Origin: Hymenopellis radicata
Lineage: Eukaryota; Basidiomycota; Agaricomycetes; Agaricales; Physalacriaceae
Direction: 5' to 3'
DNA length: 64,000 nucleotides
NCBI GenBank assembly: GCA_015501595.1
Contig: JADNRX010000089.1
Location: 1 to 64,000 of the forward strand
Below are positions 22,313 through 35,590 of this stretch, in pieces. The translations under genes were made by a program, and so were the position numbers. The notes under the pieces were generated by a model. That model ran no database searches and had not been told where the DNA came from. It saw nothing but the letters and a program-made list of their open reading frames with translations. Position 1 is the stretch's first letter. The number at the start of each line of letters is the position of its first letter.

Positions 22313-22575
22313 GGTGGTGAGGGCGATAGAGGGCAGGGCATCGTTATAAGGGAGGAATGGAGAGAAGCTTTCGGACCGAGTCTCCAGGGCTTGCTTCCTT
22401 CCCCATCGGTGCGGGCAATCCTCGGCAGTCAGCTGGCCATGGTGTCGTTGGTGTCCTAATTTCTGAACGCAAATTCGACGGGCCGTTGATCCTCCCCCCC
22501 AGTGACCTATGGAGTATATAACCCGTGGGGAATGGACGGGGCAGGGACAAGCCTCGACTTGTTCTTTTCGCCAGG
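22313..22575. promoter_or_regulatory. shared divergent promoter, oxidoreductase and MFS transporter
   Basis: TATATAA at 22515-22521 lies about 55 bases before the transporter ATG. A TTATAA on the other side, near 22345, is about 35 bases from the oxidoreductase ATG. The short shared spacer suggests co-regulation. Confidence 0.55.
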
Positions 22576-24993
22576 ATGACAGCCTCTGCGCGCGAGTCGG
22601 TCGGTTCTTTGAGTAAGGCGAAGGAGGAGCAGTTGGAGGATACTAGGGATATGGAGGCTGGGCCGTCGAAGAGGCAGGGCGACGCTGCGCTTGCTATCAT
22701 TGGGGATAGCAGTGTGCATAGAGATGTTACGGCGGAGGAGGATAGGCGTGTGCTGAGGAAGATTGACTTGTGGCTTATGCCAGTCATTTTGATGGTGTAT
22801 TTCCTGCAGCAGTTGGACAAGTGAGTCCGAGCGCGTTGTGGGATCTTGTGGACGGGTTGTTGATGGTTGTGTGTGTTTCCAGGTCGTCGCTCTCGTACAC
22901 GTCGGTCTTTGGGATTGTGGAAGAAACTAGTACGTTTTCAGTGCTGTTGTTGTTTTCTTCAAGCTGATTGGGATTTTTCGTGAAGATCTCGTTGGGTCTC
23001 AGTACAGTTGGCTGAGCAGTATCGTTTATGTTGCGCAAATCGTTTGGCAGCCTGCGTCGTCGTACTTCATCGTGAAGCTGCCTATCGCCAAGTACCGTGC
23101 GTCTCCTACTATCATTCTGGTGTGCAGGCCTGATGGCATCTGCCAGTTACCGTCAATGTATTCCTATGGGGTGCTTCCGTCGCATGTTCAGCCGCTGCCA
23201 AGAATTTCTCCGGACTCCTGGCTGGTCGGTTCTTCTTGGGTATTTTCGAAGCGACAGTCGGTGAGCCGGGGTCTTGTGTCTTTATGCAGACGGACGGACA
23301 TTGACGTGTTTGCTTCCTAGCGCCGTCGTTTATGACGATCACTCAGATGGTGTGTCTTTATTCTTGGATTGAATGCCATATGATGTCGGCTGACGTGTCG
23401 TTAGTGGTGGCGCCGACGGGAGCAGACCATGCGGCTGTCGATGTGGATGGCGATGAATGGGGGAACGGGGATGGTTGGGTCGTTGTTGTCTTGGGGCCTC
23501 GGTCATATCGGTGGCTCGATACATCCTTACCAGGTGTGTCTCGCTGGGACTTTTCTTCTTGCAAGTGCTTAATGATTTCTTGTATAGACTATTTTCATAT
23601 TCATCGGTCTTCTGACTGTGGTTTGCTCGCCAATCATTTTGTATGTCAAGGTTTGCGAACGGATTTGGGCTGTATTTGATCTTTGCTTTTAGCTTCGTCT
23701 TGCCGGACTCGCCTACCAAAGCCAAGTTCTTGACGCACGACGAGAAGGTCATTGCCATTGAACGGCTTCGAGCTAATAACCAGGTGAGTTACTTTGTATT
23801 CCAGTTTGAAGACTCTGAGCTGAGATGGGCTTCAGGGAACGGAGGCGAAGATATGGAAATGGGAACAAGTATGGGATACGATGCTGGATATCAAGACGTA
23901 TCTTTGGTTCGCCTTGTTGTTCCTCTGCGCGTATGTATCTGTTTTGACTACGACAACGTCGATCGCTCATCACCTCACATTCAAGAGTTCCGTCCGGCGG
24001 GATTGGTGCCTTTGGTCCTCTCATTATCAGTACGTGCCATTTTATACACATACGCACGTTTACGCATAGCGTTATCCAGAGGGTTTCGGCTTCAACCAGT
24101 TCAGCACGATTTTGTTCAACATCCCATTCAGTGCCATGCAGGTCGTTCTTACTCTGCTGTCGGCTTACGTCTCGACCAAGATCAAGATGAAGTGGCCTGT
24201 CGTATTCTTTTTGACGATCCCACCGATTGCTGGCGCCTCTGCTTTGTATACTCTTGGGCGCGAGCCAGAGCTTAAGAACAAGCTGCTTGGGTGTTATTAT
24301 GTTGTAAGTTTACGTTCTTCGTGTTATGTGATTTTGACTCTGATCGTTTGACCTGGAAGCTGTCGTTCTTCACCGCTTTGCGTATGTGACTTGCTTGACG
24401 GAAATTGTGCCGGATCAGGCTGATTGTGGTGCAGAACCGATGCTTTACACTTGGGCTTCGCAAAATACGGCTGGACACACAAAGAAGACGATGACGACTG
24501 GTATCATATTCATTGCTCAGTGTGCTGGAAACGTGCGTGCGCGTTTTAGTTGCCTTTGCTTAGCTGGACTTATCTTCTTCAGATCGTCGGACCACTGCTG
24601 TATACTACTGAGGAAAAACCGTATTATCACAGAGGATTGATTGCAAAGTGAGTATAACACGTTCTCATCGCGTGCATTGTCATTGATCTGTTGTAGTCTC
24701 ATTTGCTGGATTCTACTGTCTATTCTGACACTGTAAGACGCGCACAGTTCAGTCACAATTTTAGGTTCTGACAAGTTCCCAGTGTAACTGCTGCGTTCCT
24801 CGCATTCAGGAATAAGCAACAAGCCAACAAACGGATACGCCTCGGCAAAGTTGGCAAGGTGGTGGACAGGTCTCTCGATGCGTACAGTGACAAGAAGCGC
24901 GGCGACGAAAAGGAGGGAGAGGAAGCTAGGAACGACCAGGCGTTTGACGACTTGACTGACCGCGAAAACGAAGACTTTATATACGTTCTATGA
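22576..24993 (+). CDS. MFS transporter, anion:cation symporter (Dal5/Tna1-like) family
   Basis: A multi-exon gene. The N-terminal tail, 'VLRKIDLWLMPVILMVYFLQ', is the typical start of fungal ACS-family permeases. Later exons give 'LAGRFFLGIFEATVAPSFM', 'MTITQMWWRRREQTMRLS' (the cytoplasmic R-rich loop), 'PDSPTKAKFLTHDEKVIAIE' and the 'CYYV' and 'LYTWASQNTAGHTKK' blocks. The end, 'DLTDRENEDFIYVL', is the usual C-terminal signature of the group. About 12 membrane segments are expected. Substrates in the family include allantoate, nicotinate, biotin and other small carboxylates. Start chosen at the ATG 55 bases after the TATA box. Confidence 0.9.
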
Positions 24994-25338
24994 TCAGTGA
25001 TTGGGTCTCTATCTCACGATATTCACGTAGTGTATGATCGCCTTTGCTTTCGAGGTCCTTCCACCTCTGTTAACCGCCGGCTTGAATATCGCAAATAATT
25101 ACAAACCGGCGTGTGAGAAGAAGAGATTCGAACGTAGGTGCAAAAGTCCTAATGCAGAAGAGTTGACATGTATCCATTGACTTCTGTACAAGACTGAATA
25201 TTCGCTCAAATATTGAAGCACAAGAACTCAGAAGGAGAACTTGAGAACTTGAACACACAGAAACTTAATGTTTAATGCCACGATATACGTACAGGTTTCA
25301 TTCACATTCTCAGCTGGTTTGTAGGTTGCAACAATCTT
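24994..25338. other. convergent 3' spacer
   Basis: Between the ends of the MFS transporter and the oxygenase. No gene or structured element seen. Confidence 0.6.
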
Positions 25339-26710
25339 TTACAATTCGACCACAAGGCAAATCTCCCCATAGACGTGTCCAAGGGACGCGTCATTGCCAT
25401 ACGCAACGTATGTAGTTTCGACTTGGGAGGCTTTTGATTGAGGAGTAACCCAAAAGAGAGGAGATTCACCATACTCCTCCGAGTCCTTCCATATCGGAGC
25501 TTGAACGACCTCCATGCCTTTCATGAACTCGGCCCTATCTTCTTCTTCATAGTAGGCGCACACCGGCCACTCGGGAGCCTGTGCAGGCTCAGTTCCCAAG
25601 TAGACGCCATTGGGTCCGAACCACTCGTCGTCGAAAACATAGAGAACCTTGACGCTGATTTGAAGACCAAGCTCCTGGCACACGCTGTAAATCAACGCGT
25701 CACCCCCTTTAAGATATTGTTTGAGCTCGGAGACAGAATAGCCAAGATTCTGTGATTCGGATTTCCGAACGGGGTACTGGTGCGCGAGGCCAAAGCACAG
25801 CTTCCGAACGCCCTGAGAGCGGAGGTCCGGATCAGCGACCAGTTCTTGGATAGCGTCTTTGAGCGCGAGGTGCTTGGCACTAGGCGCAGTTGGATTGGCC
25901 AAAAGGTTGGCGGCGGTATCCTCAAAGTAGAGGTTGTACGTCAAGGTGACGCGCGATCCAGACGTGACCGGCAAGATCTCGTGCTCGGTGTCGCTGTAGA
26001 ACGCGACGTACGCGATCTCCGGTTCCGTGGCCGTGCTCTTCGCGAGCATCTGAGCAGAGTCGAAAGACCACTCCGAGCCTTTCTCCCGAAGGAGCAAGGT
26101 GCCGCCTTCGTGAGCAGTGGGAAAGACGATAACGAGTGAACCGAACATGTTGTCTGCGCGAGGCGTGTCCTGGTGAGCCTTGAAGAATGCACCTTTGTCT
26201 GTGGCAATCGTTCGTTAGATTGCGACCTAAGAAGAGATGAAACCAAAGGCTTACCGTATATGTTGAGCTTGTAGGGCTCCGCGCGAATGAAACGGTGAAG
26301 GGCGGTGTCTGACTTGACCAGGTCTCGATAGATCTTGTTGATAATACCGGTGCCCGCGAGCTCAAAAGGCAACGCAAAGCGAGAGAGATCAAGCTTGCGC
26401 GCCTTTCGATAGGTCTCGTCTACAACTGTCTCATTGCCGCGGCCGAATGGTGCAGCATCACAAGCCGCAACGAGTTGCGCCATCTCAGCGTCCGTCGCAT
26501 TGGCAAGGTTCAACTTGCAGTATGTGGTGGCGCTGAATTATTTGAGTGCCGGAATGACTTAAGGATGAATTGAACATACGCAGAGGGAGACGTGCCCTTG
26601 TAGTATAAATCACATTGCTCCACGGGAATGTTGCACGTCCCGCTCGTGAAAGAGTTTTCTGCGAGAGCGGACCGGATACGACCAACGGCGGGATGAGAGG
26701 CCAAATCCAT
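25339..26710 (-). CDS. 2-oxoglutarate/Fe(II)-dependent oxygenase (prolyl-hydroxylase-like)
   Basis: Three exons: one from 26710, a middle exon beginning 'AATTYCKLNLANATDAEMAQ', and a third beginning 'DKGAFFKAHQDTPRADNM'. The HxD iron ligands are in 'KAHQDTPR'. The distal His is in 'YSDTEHEILPVTSG' and the 2OG-binding Arg in 'SRVTLTYNL'. About 440 residues, without a signal peptide, so probably cytosolic or nuclear. Fungal proteins of this layout are common, mostly uncharacterised. The C-terminal half after about residue 230 is family-specific and has no known domain. Confidence 0.88.
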
Positions 26711-27329
26711 ACTGCGTGTAGGTCCGAGTGAAGGCGTCTATTCAGATTCTGTAGCGCTCCCGCCGACATCCGATTACTAAGGAAGTGTGCGGTCCGCCTG
26801 AATGAGTCAACGTGAGTGCTTCGAAGAGCGGAATACGGCGGGATTCGCAGGGCTATCATCTCCTTGTTCCGCACCTAATGCTTGAAGGTTGTTATGAGGT
26901 AGTGCAGAGTCTAACATTTCAGAGACCAGCGGGTGACTCACATTTGACTGGGCATGTCGAGGCGAGGCGGAGCTTGGCATTACAATAATCTGCTGGAACG
27001 ACTTCCACTTGCACTAGGTCCTCCAACGTATTGGACTCGTCTACAGGCTGTCTGACCAATTGAGTAGAACTGCCTACCTGATATGCCGACGTGCCTTATT
27101 GCCATTGTTCAAGCAAGGTCTCCAGCCGCCGTAGGCGGCACTTGACGAGTATGATACTCGGATATATTGACAATGCAACTGCGCACGACGAACACGTCTT
27201 TACACGCCCTGAGTCCTCTCCAGTCGCGCTCTGCACAAGTGACACGTGACCTGACTCAGCGGCAGCTCGGGAACGCCGCTCACTGAGGTCTGCACACGAC
27301 GACCACCATCTCTCCCGCCACTAACCACA
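26711..27329. promoter_or_regulatory. divergent spacer between oxygenase and RBR ligase
   Basis: No coding sequence seen. It must contain the promoters of both genes; no clear TATA box is present. Confidence 0.4.
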
Positions 27330-29298
27330 ATGTCGTCCGACTACGAGTTCTCTGACGATGACGGCGATTACTACGACGATGAAGACATGATTGACGGCAC
27401 GCAGGACGACGGTGAGCACACGAGTCATGGCTCATTGTCAGCATTGGAACTGACCACCCGCGGCAGCCGACGACGATATGGATATGGACGCCTACAACGA
27501 TGACTTTAAGGTTGATACTGGGTCGAAGCGCAAGTCGTACGAGATAGACTACGAATCACTCAGTCAGGCCGCCGTCGAGACCAATATGCGGCACGACATC
27601 GACCATATCTGCGGAATCCTGGGCGTCGAGGTAAGTGACCCACCTGTATCTGCCGATAATTTCTGACTTGGGATGTTGTAGGCCGGCACCGCCGCGTTAT
27701 TGCTGCGCCACTTGTCGTGGAATAAGGAACGGCTAATCGAGAAGTATATGGACAACCCGACCAAGGTGACCGAGGGCGCAGGAATCACTGTACCAGAACC
27801 GCCGTCAACAGCGACGCCAGTGCGGACGCGCTCCTCGCGATCGACCTCGAAAGGCGTCCCGTCAAAGTCCAAATCCACGGCTAAATCCAAGGACGAGCCG
27901 TTTGTCTGCCCCATCTGTTTCGACGACTCGTCCGACCTCCAAACCCTCTCACTCGACTGCACCCACCAGTTCTGCTCTAATTGCTGGACTGCATATGTTT
28001 CGTCCAAGATACGTGACGAAGGCGAGCACTGCATTCGCTGTATGGCCGAGGGCTGCGCGCTCGTCGCGCCAGACGCCTTTGTAAAGTCCGTGCTCGATGG
28101 CGAGGAGGAGCCGACATTTGTTCGCTTCCAAGAACTCGTTGCCCGCCATTTCGTCTCCTGCAACCCCAACCTTAAATTCTGCCCGTACCCAGGGTGCACA
28201 AACACCGTGTCTTGTCCTTCCGCTTCATCCAAATCCAGTCTCGCGACGGTTGTACCCACCGTCTCCTGCGGCGCCCGTGGAATACCAGGGCAGGCCGCTG
28301 GCAAGGAAACCTCTGTTGCTGCTGCAAAGGAGCATAAATTCTGTTTCGGGTGCCCGATCGACAGCGATCATCGACCCGTCGTGTGCATGGTGGCCAAGAT
28401 GTGGCTGAAGAAATGTGCGGACGACAGCGAGACGGCCAACTGGATCAAGAGCAACACGAAGGAGTGCCCCAAATGTGTGAGCACCATTGAGAAGAACGGT
28501 GGATGCAAGTACGTGCAGTTGTCTCAATAGGCGATCTCTCTCTTATTGAAGACTCTTGCTAGCCATATGACGTGCAAGAAGTGCAAAAACGAGTTTTGCT
28601 GGGTCTGCATGGGGCCTTGGTCAGAGCACGGCACCTCATGGTACTCGTGTAACCGGTTTGAGGAAAAGGCCGGTGTAGATGCACGCGATGCGCAGAGCAA
28701 GAGCCGCGCTTCTCTAGAGCGATACCTCCACGTATGTGCCTCTCCGACAAGATTGGCCTCTATCTGACGCCTTTCAGTACTACAACCGTTGGGCGAACCA
28801 CGAGCAGTCTGCCAAGCTCTCCCTCGACCTGTACGCCAAGACGGAGAAGAAGATGGAGGACATGCAGATAACGTCTTCCTTGACCTGGATTGAGGTCCAG
28901 TTTATGAAGAAGGCCGTTGAGGAGGCGGACAAGTGTCGGCAAACTTTGAAGTGGACTTATGCGATGGCGTATTATTTGGCCCGAGGTAACCAGAAGGAAC
29001 TTTTTGAGGACAATCAGCGTGATTTAGAGAGCGCTGTCGAGGATCTGTCGGAGTTGCTCGAGCAACCCATTGAGGCGGAGACGATTCCGCAGCTCCGACA
29101 GAAGGTTACGGACAAGACTGTGAGTATCTTCTTGATTATTGTGTACGCCAGTACTGACGTTTGTTGTAGGTATACGTGTCGAAGCGGAACGAAATTGTTC
29201 TGGAGGACACGGCGAATGGATTCCTAGAAGGACGATGGAAGTGGAATGTCCCTATTGAGGGCTTTGACGATCCAGATGACGCTGATCTTGTCAATTAA
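27330..29298 (+). CDS. Ariadne-type RBR E3 ubiquitin ligase
   Basis: An acidic N-terminus (MSSDYEFSDDDGDYYDDEDM) leads to a UBA-like region ('HICGILGVEAGTAALLLRHL'). RING1 begins at 'CPICFDDSSDLQTLSLDCTH'. The IBR zinc module follows ('FCPYPGCTNTV', 'CFGC'), then RING2 ('CPKCVSTIEKNGGCNHMTC'). The catalytic cysteine is the one in GGC-NHM. A 'YSCNRFEEK' segment starts the Ariadne domain, and the end is 'EGFDDPDDADLVN'. It transfers ubiquitin through a cysteine thioester, in the way of ARIH1, usually with neddylated cullins. Introns of about 50-60 bases separate the exons; the one around 28510-28571 splits Asn of 'CNHM'. All joins stay in frame. Confidence 0.95.
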
Positions 29299-30956
29299 TC
29301 TACACACACAACTCAAGCATTACTACTACCCTCCCCTCATCGGCAATGTATACTCGTTATTCCCATTCCTTCTAGTACCCGTTTTATGTAGGCTCACATA
29401 ATGATATGTATCCAATTGGCAAATGAACTCATGTCTCTGTCTTTCTGTGCGCGACACCTTGTTGGAAAACGTTACTCGCCTTCATGGCTGATGCGATACA
29501 CGAATGGGTGTTCTACGGAAGCTCGTTTCACAGCATAACGACGATGTGAGCCTATAGCAATGAATTGGACCGGGAAGAAAGTTCAGTGCACTGTTCGGCG
29601 AGCGCGGGATAACAAGATGGTGGTCAGAAGGGACCCGTGTTTATCCCCTCATTACCTGTACTGTTTGAACTTGGCTATGGGCATTTCCTGCGTAAGCGGG
29701 TTGATCACCGCCTTTGTTGCGCCACAGATGTCTCTGCACAGGGAAAATTTCGTGTTTGGTTCATAAGTACCCAGACCGTTGCGAGTACCGATGGATGATT
29801 CGTGCGCAGCTGAAGAGGTGACAGGTCGTTGGTCGGAGACCGGTCCGACGCCCACGCCCACGTGTTGCAGTTGACGGAAACCACCATGGTGCCATTTGAG
29901 GCCATTTCAGGGCCATTTGCTACTGTGGCGAGTACCGGAGCTCGTCCTATTTTGAGGCGCTGACTCGCCATATCCTAGTTTTCAGCGCACCAGTCGCTTT
30001 TCCCGCGCTCCGGAGGACTTTAAATGCGTCAAAGGACGAGTTGCCAGTCTTTATTGGTAGTTTTACACGGACTGCAGCAGAGCAGGGACACTTCCGTGCG
30101 CACATAGACGGAGCTATCACTCGTTGTTGGCTGCAAATTGACTCATGGCTCTCACAAATACCTACCTAGCCATATCACGAAGTCGGACATCGGCACCCTC
30201 TTTCCATCTCCCTCGAGCCGGCTAATGTCGACGGAGGAATGAGAGCGTTCCCGGTTCCGTTCTACCTTCGCTTTTCCTGCGCCGGAACTGGAAATGGAGA
30301 TAATGATAAAATCGAACATCGAAATACGTACTTGGGTGAGCACTTGTATATCTGAAAGCGCGCATGTTTGACGTGCCCTCTCAGTCCAGTTTTCTTCAAC
30401 ACGATATACGTCGCTGCCTTCAAATTTCAATGCATATTCCGGAGATGAAGAGATGTCACATTCGAATCATGACGCTGTGGTGCTTGTCTATTGGGTCTCC
30501 TGTCCCCCAGATGCGCTTCCCCAAGATGCCACACTATGGATCTGGAAATGGACGGTAAGGTCAAAATAACCTTACAGAGGCTGCGGATGGTCAATATGTG
30601 ATGCAACTACAGCTCCATTCTAGGGTGGACCGTGGCAATAATCCAAGAGTGGACACTGCTACTATACTTTAGATACATGATTACTGTACCTCTCGCGACC
30701 CGCACAGATGTAACGCGCCACCAGCAGTGCACCATAGCCCCTGACGGGGCTGCGCACTATAAACGGGAATTCATCATCATCATCATCAATCCAAGAGTGG
30801 ACCGCTGGCCCCGCGCAATCGAACAATGGCGCGGGCTCGTGACTTCGAATGCTTTTGTCGTCACGGGACAACGTCTATCGCTATACGCGTAGCGAATTCA
30901 TTGTACATTGTTTCTATTCCACTACCACCAACTACCGAACTCATCGTTTTGCAGAG
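29299..30956. other. intergenic, no gene seen
   Basis: Separates the conserved core from the duplicated right arm. A short duplicated phrase, 'aatccaagagtggac', occurs near 30640 and 30787. The last 200 bases resemble the region before the X gene at 44014 and so are the X promoter. Confidence 0.5.
30771..30790. repeat. ATC microsatellite
   Basis: A run of about six 'atc' triplets. Confidence 0.8.
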
Positions 30957-33064
30957 ATGCCTGACCTCTCGGTGAGTTTGTCTTCTGATCAGAGTGTTCT
31001 TAAGCTCACATTGAATCGTCCTTGCTATGATAGATTCCTAGCAATGCGTTCCCTATAAACCGCCAGCCTGGTACTCGCGCCGTCGCGGACATCGTGCTGC
31101 ACAAGGTTGTGAACGCAAGCTTTTGGCCAGAGGAGGTCCCACCTGTCCGAGAAGTTCAGTACCCATTCTTGAATCTCCGCGCCTACGATGCCGGCCTTAG
31201 AGCCGAGCGCGTATTTTCGCCATTTCACCGCGCGAACGTCTATGATATTCGCACCATTACTTGGCTACTTTCCATTCAGTTCATATCGCCGGACAATCTG
31301 ACCAGGAGGACTGCTGCAAGGTCGACGAGTACAAGAGGGGTCCTGAAGGGCGGCTTGCATGGCACTCCGACAGTGAATAGAGCCTGACCGCAGAACAAAA
31401 GAGCGAATGGGTGGAGAAGTACCAACGTCGGGACGCGTTTTTCCGACGCAAGGAGACACACGACGCGGTGCGGTTGAAGAGGCGGTTCTTCTGCGAGAAG
31501 GCTCATTATGACTGGGAAAAACTCCCCGAAGTGAGTTGTATTCAAAACATCTCCGATTCATGCTAACAACGACTGTCAGTCAAGCAGACCCCCAAAGCCC
31601 GTACGATTACACCCGCGACGTACTGGGTGGAAGACTCCGAGAAGTTCGCCCGAGTATGAATCCGCACCCCCCGCCATCCCGCAAACACGCGAAACGGTGC
31701 AGATCGTTTACAGCTGAGGAGGTAGCTCTACTCAGAGCTGAGAGATCCAGGTTGTATGGGCAGGATCCAAACCTTCGATTCATCCCGTTCATCAACCGAC
31801 TCAATGGCAAAGCCACTGGGAAAGCGCCCACACTTTCACCTCTGCCACCATCCACATATATGCTTCGCGATGATGTATCCCGTACGATCGAACCGCTTCC
31901 CATCGTTGATGCGGATGTCTCGAAAGATAATACCTACTCGAAGGATGCCAACGCGCTGTGTGTACATGCACCAGTATGTGGCGCCGAAGATGGACCTTCA
32001 ACAACACAAAATCCCACCACTACTGATTCTGCAGAAACCCCCGCGTCTTCCGTTGCTGTGAGCGTCCCAGAGGGACAACCTACCGAACTGTCTCCGGATA
32101 AGGTGGCAGATGCAGAACTAGTTGAGCCTTCTATGGATGACACCTCGAGTATAGAGAGTGAGCAACCTACGGCGCCTTGTTCTGTTGCGGGGCCACCTTC
32201 AGCGTCGACAGATGCGCCTGCGCCGGTCATCAACGACCCCCTTCCCCATGACACAGTGGACGAGACAACGGCTTCCGCGCAGGTTCCGATCCTCAAGGTT
32301 TCCCCTTGCCTCACTGAACCGAAAGACCCCGCCTTTGACGAAGGCAATTACCCATCCTACCACGAAGAAGAAGCCGAGGCACTGATCGAGTTCGACGAGG
32401 AGATGATGCTGGATGTAGAAATCCGGGAGTCGGGAATGGAGCAAGCAATGCAGGATATCAAGGCAAAGTTCCCCAAAACACGCCTACCGTCGCGGATGTA
32501 TAGGCAACGCCACTCCCGGCAGGAAGTGGTCAACTGGTTCTGCGCGACTGCGAACATTGACGGTATCCGCCGACATCGGAGGAGCCCAAGCTCAAGGGCG
32601 ACAAGGATAGATTTCTGGAGCAGAAGAAGAAGTGGGTGCCGGTGCATTCGCAGCTGAGGAAGTCTGTGGTCCTCGATGCCGATGGAGACGAGTATGTGTC
32701 CAGCTACGCGTTCAACCACAGGGACAGCTTGGATGAGTGTCGGGCGCATTATCAGCCTAGAGCCCACAGGAGCAGGTGGGATGTGCACACGCAGAGACTC
32801 AGACGGAGGGAGGAGAAAGACTTGGGAGTGTTGTTTCCCCGCTATATGCCGCACCCGCGTAGTATGGATGACGGTCCGTTGTATCACTGGCTGGGCAAGG
32901 AGAGGCCTTGTACGCTCATGAGCTTCACTGGCCAGTGGGACGAGTCCTTTGTCGGATTGCGAGGAACTTGCGTCGGCCGCTCTGTAGTACAAGTCCGTAC
33001 CAATAGGGCGTATACTCGCATTGCTGCTGGATGGACTGGACAGCCTCTCGTGGCTGACGGATAG
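30957..33064 (+). pseudogene. X-family gene, right copy, frameshifted but full length
   Basis: Exon 1 encodes MPDLS, as in the copy at 44014, followed by 'IPSNAFPI'. Then comes 'RVFSPFHRANVYDIRTITWL', the motif shared with Y. A frameshift near 31305 is followed by a TAG at 31378-31380, where the relative has TAC. A 373-codon frame runs from 31536 with 'YDYTRDVLGGRLREVRP' and an acidic, low-complexity middle. Another frameshift near 32575 precedes the C-terminal 'ERPCTLMSFTGQWDESF' and 'AAGWTGQPLVADG'. Function unknown. This copy shows what the full-length family protein looks like (over 600 residues). Confidence 0.8.
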
Positions 33065-33318
33065 TAGAAAGGTCGTTTTTCTGAGATAGACATACTATTA
33101 TAATTCATTCTATATTCCATTACTGTAATGATTGAGAGAACGAACAAACTGTAAATGTTTGAGATGGGACATTGGGAGAAAGAGAGTACTACCGGCAGTT
33201 GCCGGACGCACGCGTGATCACTCCTGACTTGTACTACCTACCTTTGCTTTTAACCACAACCTGCTCTTTCGATGCGCTCCTCTTTCGCCTGATTTCTTGT
33301 TAAACTGCAACTACTTGA

Positions 33319-34847
33319 ATGGCATTCCAGGTACGCGTTCTTTTGGTCATTACTAGTAACTCGTCGTTTGACTGAGGCTGTGATATGTCATTTAGGACTC
33401 TGTGTACTCGAGGCTCCCTCTCGAGATCAAATCCTCTATTATCGATGAACTCGACGACGCAGACCTGGGAGCTATGGCTCTAGTATGGCCAGAGACGCTG
33501 GCTACTATTCGTCGCCGTACATTCAACTCGGTCGTTATAAGCCACCGCGCGCATCACTGCGAGGATCATGCCGATGAAGCATATCGGCGCATCCAATCCT
33601 CCCTCTGCAATCTTAGGGCCCTTCTTGAAAGTACGCCTGATATTTCGAGGTACATTCGCGTTCTTCATCTACGAGAGAGCACGCTTGGGTGGGTTCCTCG
33701 ATTCCCCATTTCCCGACACACTGTTTTGTCGGAATTTCTTGGATTTGTTCCGGAGATGAGGAACCTCGAACGTTTGATTCTGGAGGGGCTGAACTTCTGG
33801 ATGATGGATCCCAAAGCCTTACCCCGTGCGCTCAGACGGTGCACCTTCAGCCTCCACACTCTGCAGCTCAAAGCCTGCGTGATACCGATGGACATCCTCG
33901 TAGTCATCCTCCGGGCCGTTGTGGATGTACATCTCCTTGACATTGGTACCCTGCAGTTCGACAGATTTAAAGACTGGAATCCCCACGGGCTCAACGATGA
34001 CGAATATCTTCTCTACATCAATGAAACGTCCCATCCGCTCGTTGATTTTGACGATCCCGCTGCGTGGAAACATACAACACAGCCGCCGGACGATAGAGAG
34101 TTTTTTTGTGCGGATACACTACGGCTGCACATCATGAGCCCGGCCGACCACCGGTTTGTGGATTTTCTGACCAGCGAAAGGTATTCCCCCTCTGTGATGT
34201 TCGAGTCCTCCAGATCTCGAATATGAGCGGTGGGTCCAATATTATCAAAAGATTAAATAAGCTCTTGGGCGGATGAGAAAGTACTTGGAAGAGTTGACTA
34301 TTTTTCAAGCAAATCGTGCACCAAGTAAGGCGATCGCTTCTAATTCGCGAGGTCATTTCGCTAACAGGCTGTGGCATGCCTAGTAATTGATGCCAATTTG
34401 TTCATCAACCTGTCCTACATTTCGACGTTCAAATTCTGGACGCACATCAAATGTTGGACATATGAGCCCGTGCCGGGCGCCACTCGCTACAGGTCGCCGA
34501 CTGATGCGCTCGAGATGTACACTAGCGCCCTGCACGGCTTATCAGAGACCACAAACCTCAGACATGTTGAGGTAAATTTGGTTCTCGATGTCGATATGAA
34601 GCAGGAAACTTTGCCTTCTGCGGCAATATCGAGTCATGCATGGAGTCCCTTGGACGCTGCACTTACAGCGAGTGTCCTAACTAGGAAGCTAGAAGATCTA
34701 GTCTTGAACGTCCTCTTGATGGACGACCTGGAATACTCGGAGGTGGCGCGGCTTGAGGGTTGGATTCTCAATGAATGCCTACCGGCTACACGAAGGACAT
34801 ACTTTGAGACGGATGAACGGGGCGTCATATTCTGCGAGAAGAGGTGA
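33319..34847 (+). pseudogene. F-family (F-box-like) gene, right copy, with two single-base losses
   Basis: Exon 1 (33319-33330, MAFQ) is spliced to 33396, giving 'DSVYSRLPLEIKSSIIDELD', an F-box-like N-terminus. The order of segments is ancestral, unlike the left copy. The C run at 34186-34190 is one shorter than on the left, shifting the frame after 'ERYSP'. A second base is missing near 34268. The last exon, from about 34380, ends 'RTYFETDERGVIFCEKR'. If the two losses are base errors the gene is functional; otherwise it makes a truncated 280-residue protein. Confidence 0.75.
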
Positions 34848-34937
34848 TCCGACTCATGTAAAGACCAAGTACAATCACAGCACCCCTTTTGTCCTTGCCT
34901 AGACACAGGTTCGCGAGGAATCGACCAGATATCTGCG

Positions 34938-35180
34938 GTGACGTATCGCGACGCAGGCAGTCTTTCCGACGGGATATCCGTGTCTACGTTTAGCACTTCT
35001 GAAATTCGGCGGACACGTCAAGAGGCACTCGAGACCCGGATGCGGCAGATCCAAGCGGAGACGGTTATGCTTACTGAGGGAACGAAGAAAGGTGGGCCAA
35101 GTACGAGCGCTCCATCGGGCGAGGGGACAGGGCAGGAGGATACGGCGATGCGGGAGCAGAGGAGGGTGCTGCAAAACTAG
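34938..35180 (+). CDS. conserved ORF fragment, right copy
   Basis: An 80-codon frame with 'SEIRRTRQEALETRMRQIQ', the counterpart of 13767-14027. The helix segment is nearly identical and the C-terminal tail differs. Acceptor-like 'ctag' sequence precedes it, so it may be an exon. No function assigned. Confidence 0.4.
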   Translation: MTYRDAGSLSDGISVSTFSTSEIRRTRQEALETRMRQIQAETVMLTEGTKKGGPSTSAPSGEGTGQEDTAMREQRRVLQN

Positions 35181-35590
35181 CAGCAGAGTCCGTGGGCACA
35201 AGGATTGTCCGACGACCCGTCTCCGGGATATACGCCCGAGGCAGAAGGTGAAACGATGGTCCCGCAACCTCGCCAGCCGTCGGAAAAGCGTTGAGGTGAT
35301 ACTGCTTTTTGTCTTTCATAATAGATGAAGTCCTTCATACTTCTGCAGGTCTTGTGCTAGCGAACACTGTCCCATAATAATCAACCAAAGAGCGACTTGT
35401 TTTTTTCAAGTAAGTACATCACAAATTTCTTGGTAACACTGATACTGAACGATTTACAAAACTTTCATAGCGGCTAGAGAACGATTTTCAATCCCTGGGC
35501 AATATATCAGCTTTCGCATCCTCTCTTGATTACTGTCCTAAGAACAATCTTACCTTTGACTTTACTAACTGGCACTCGTCTTTGTGTGCT

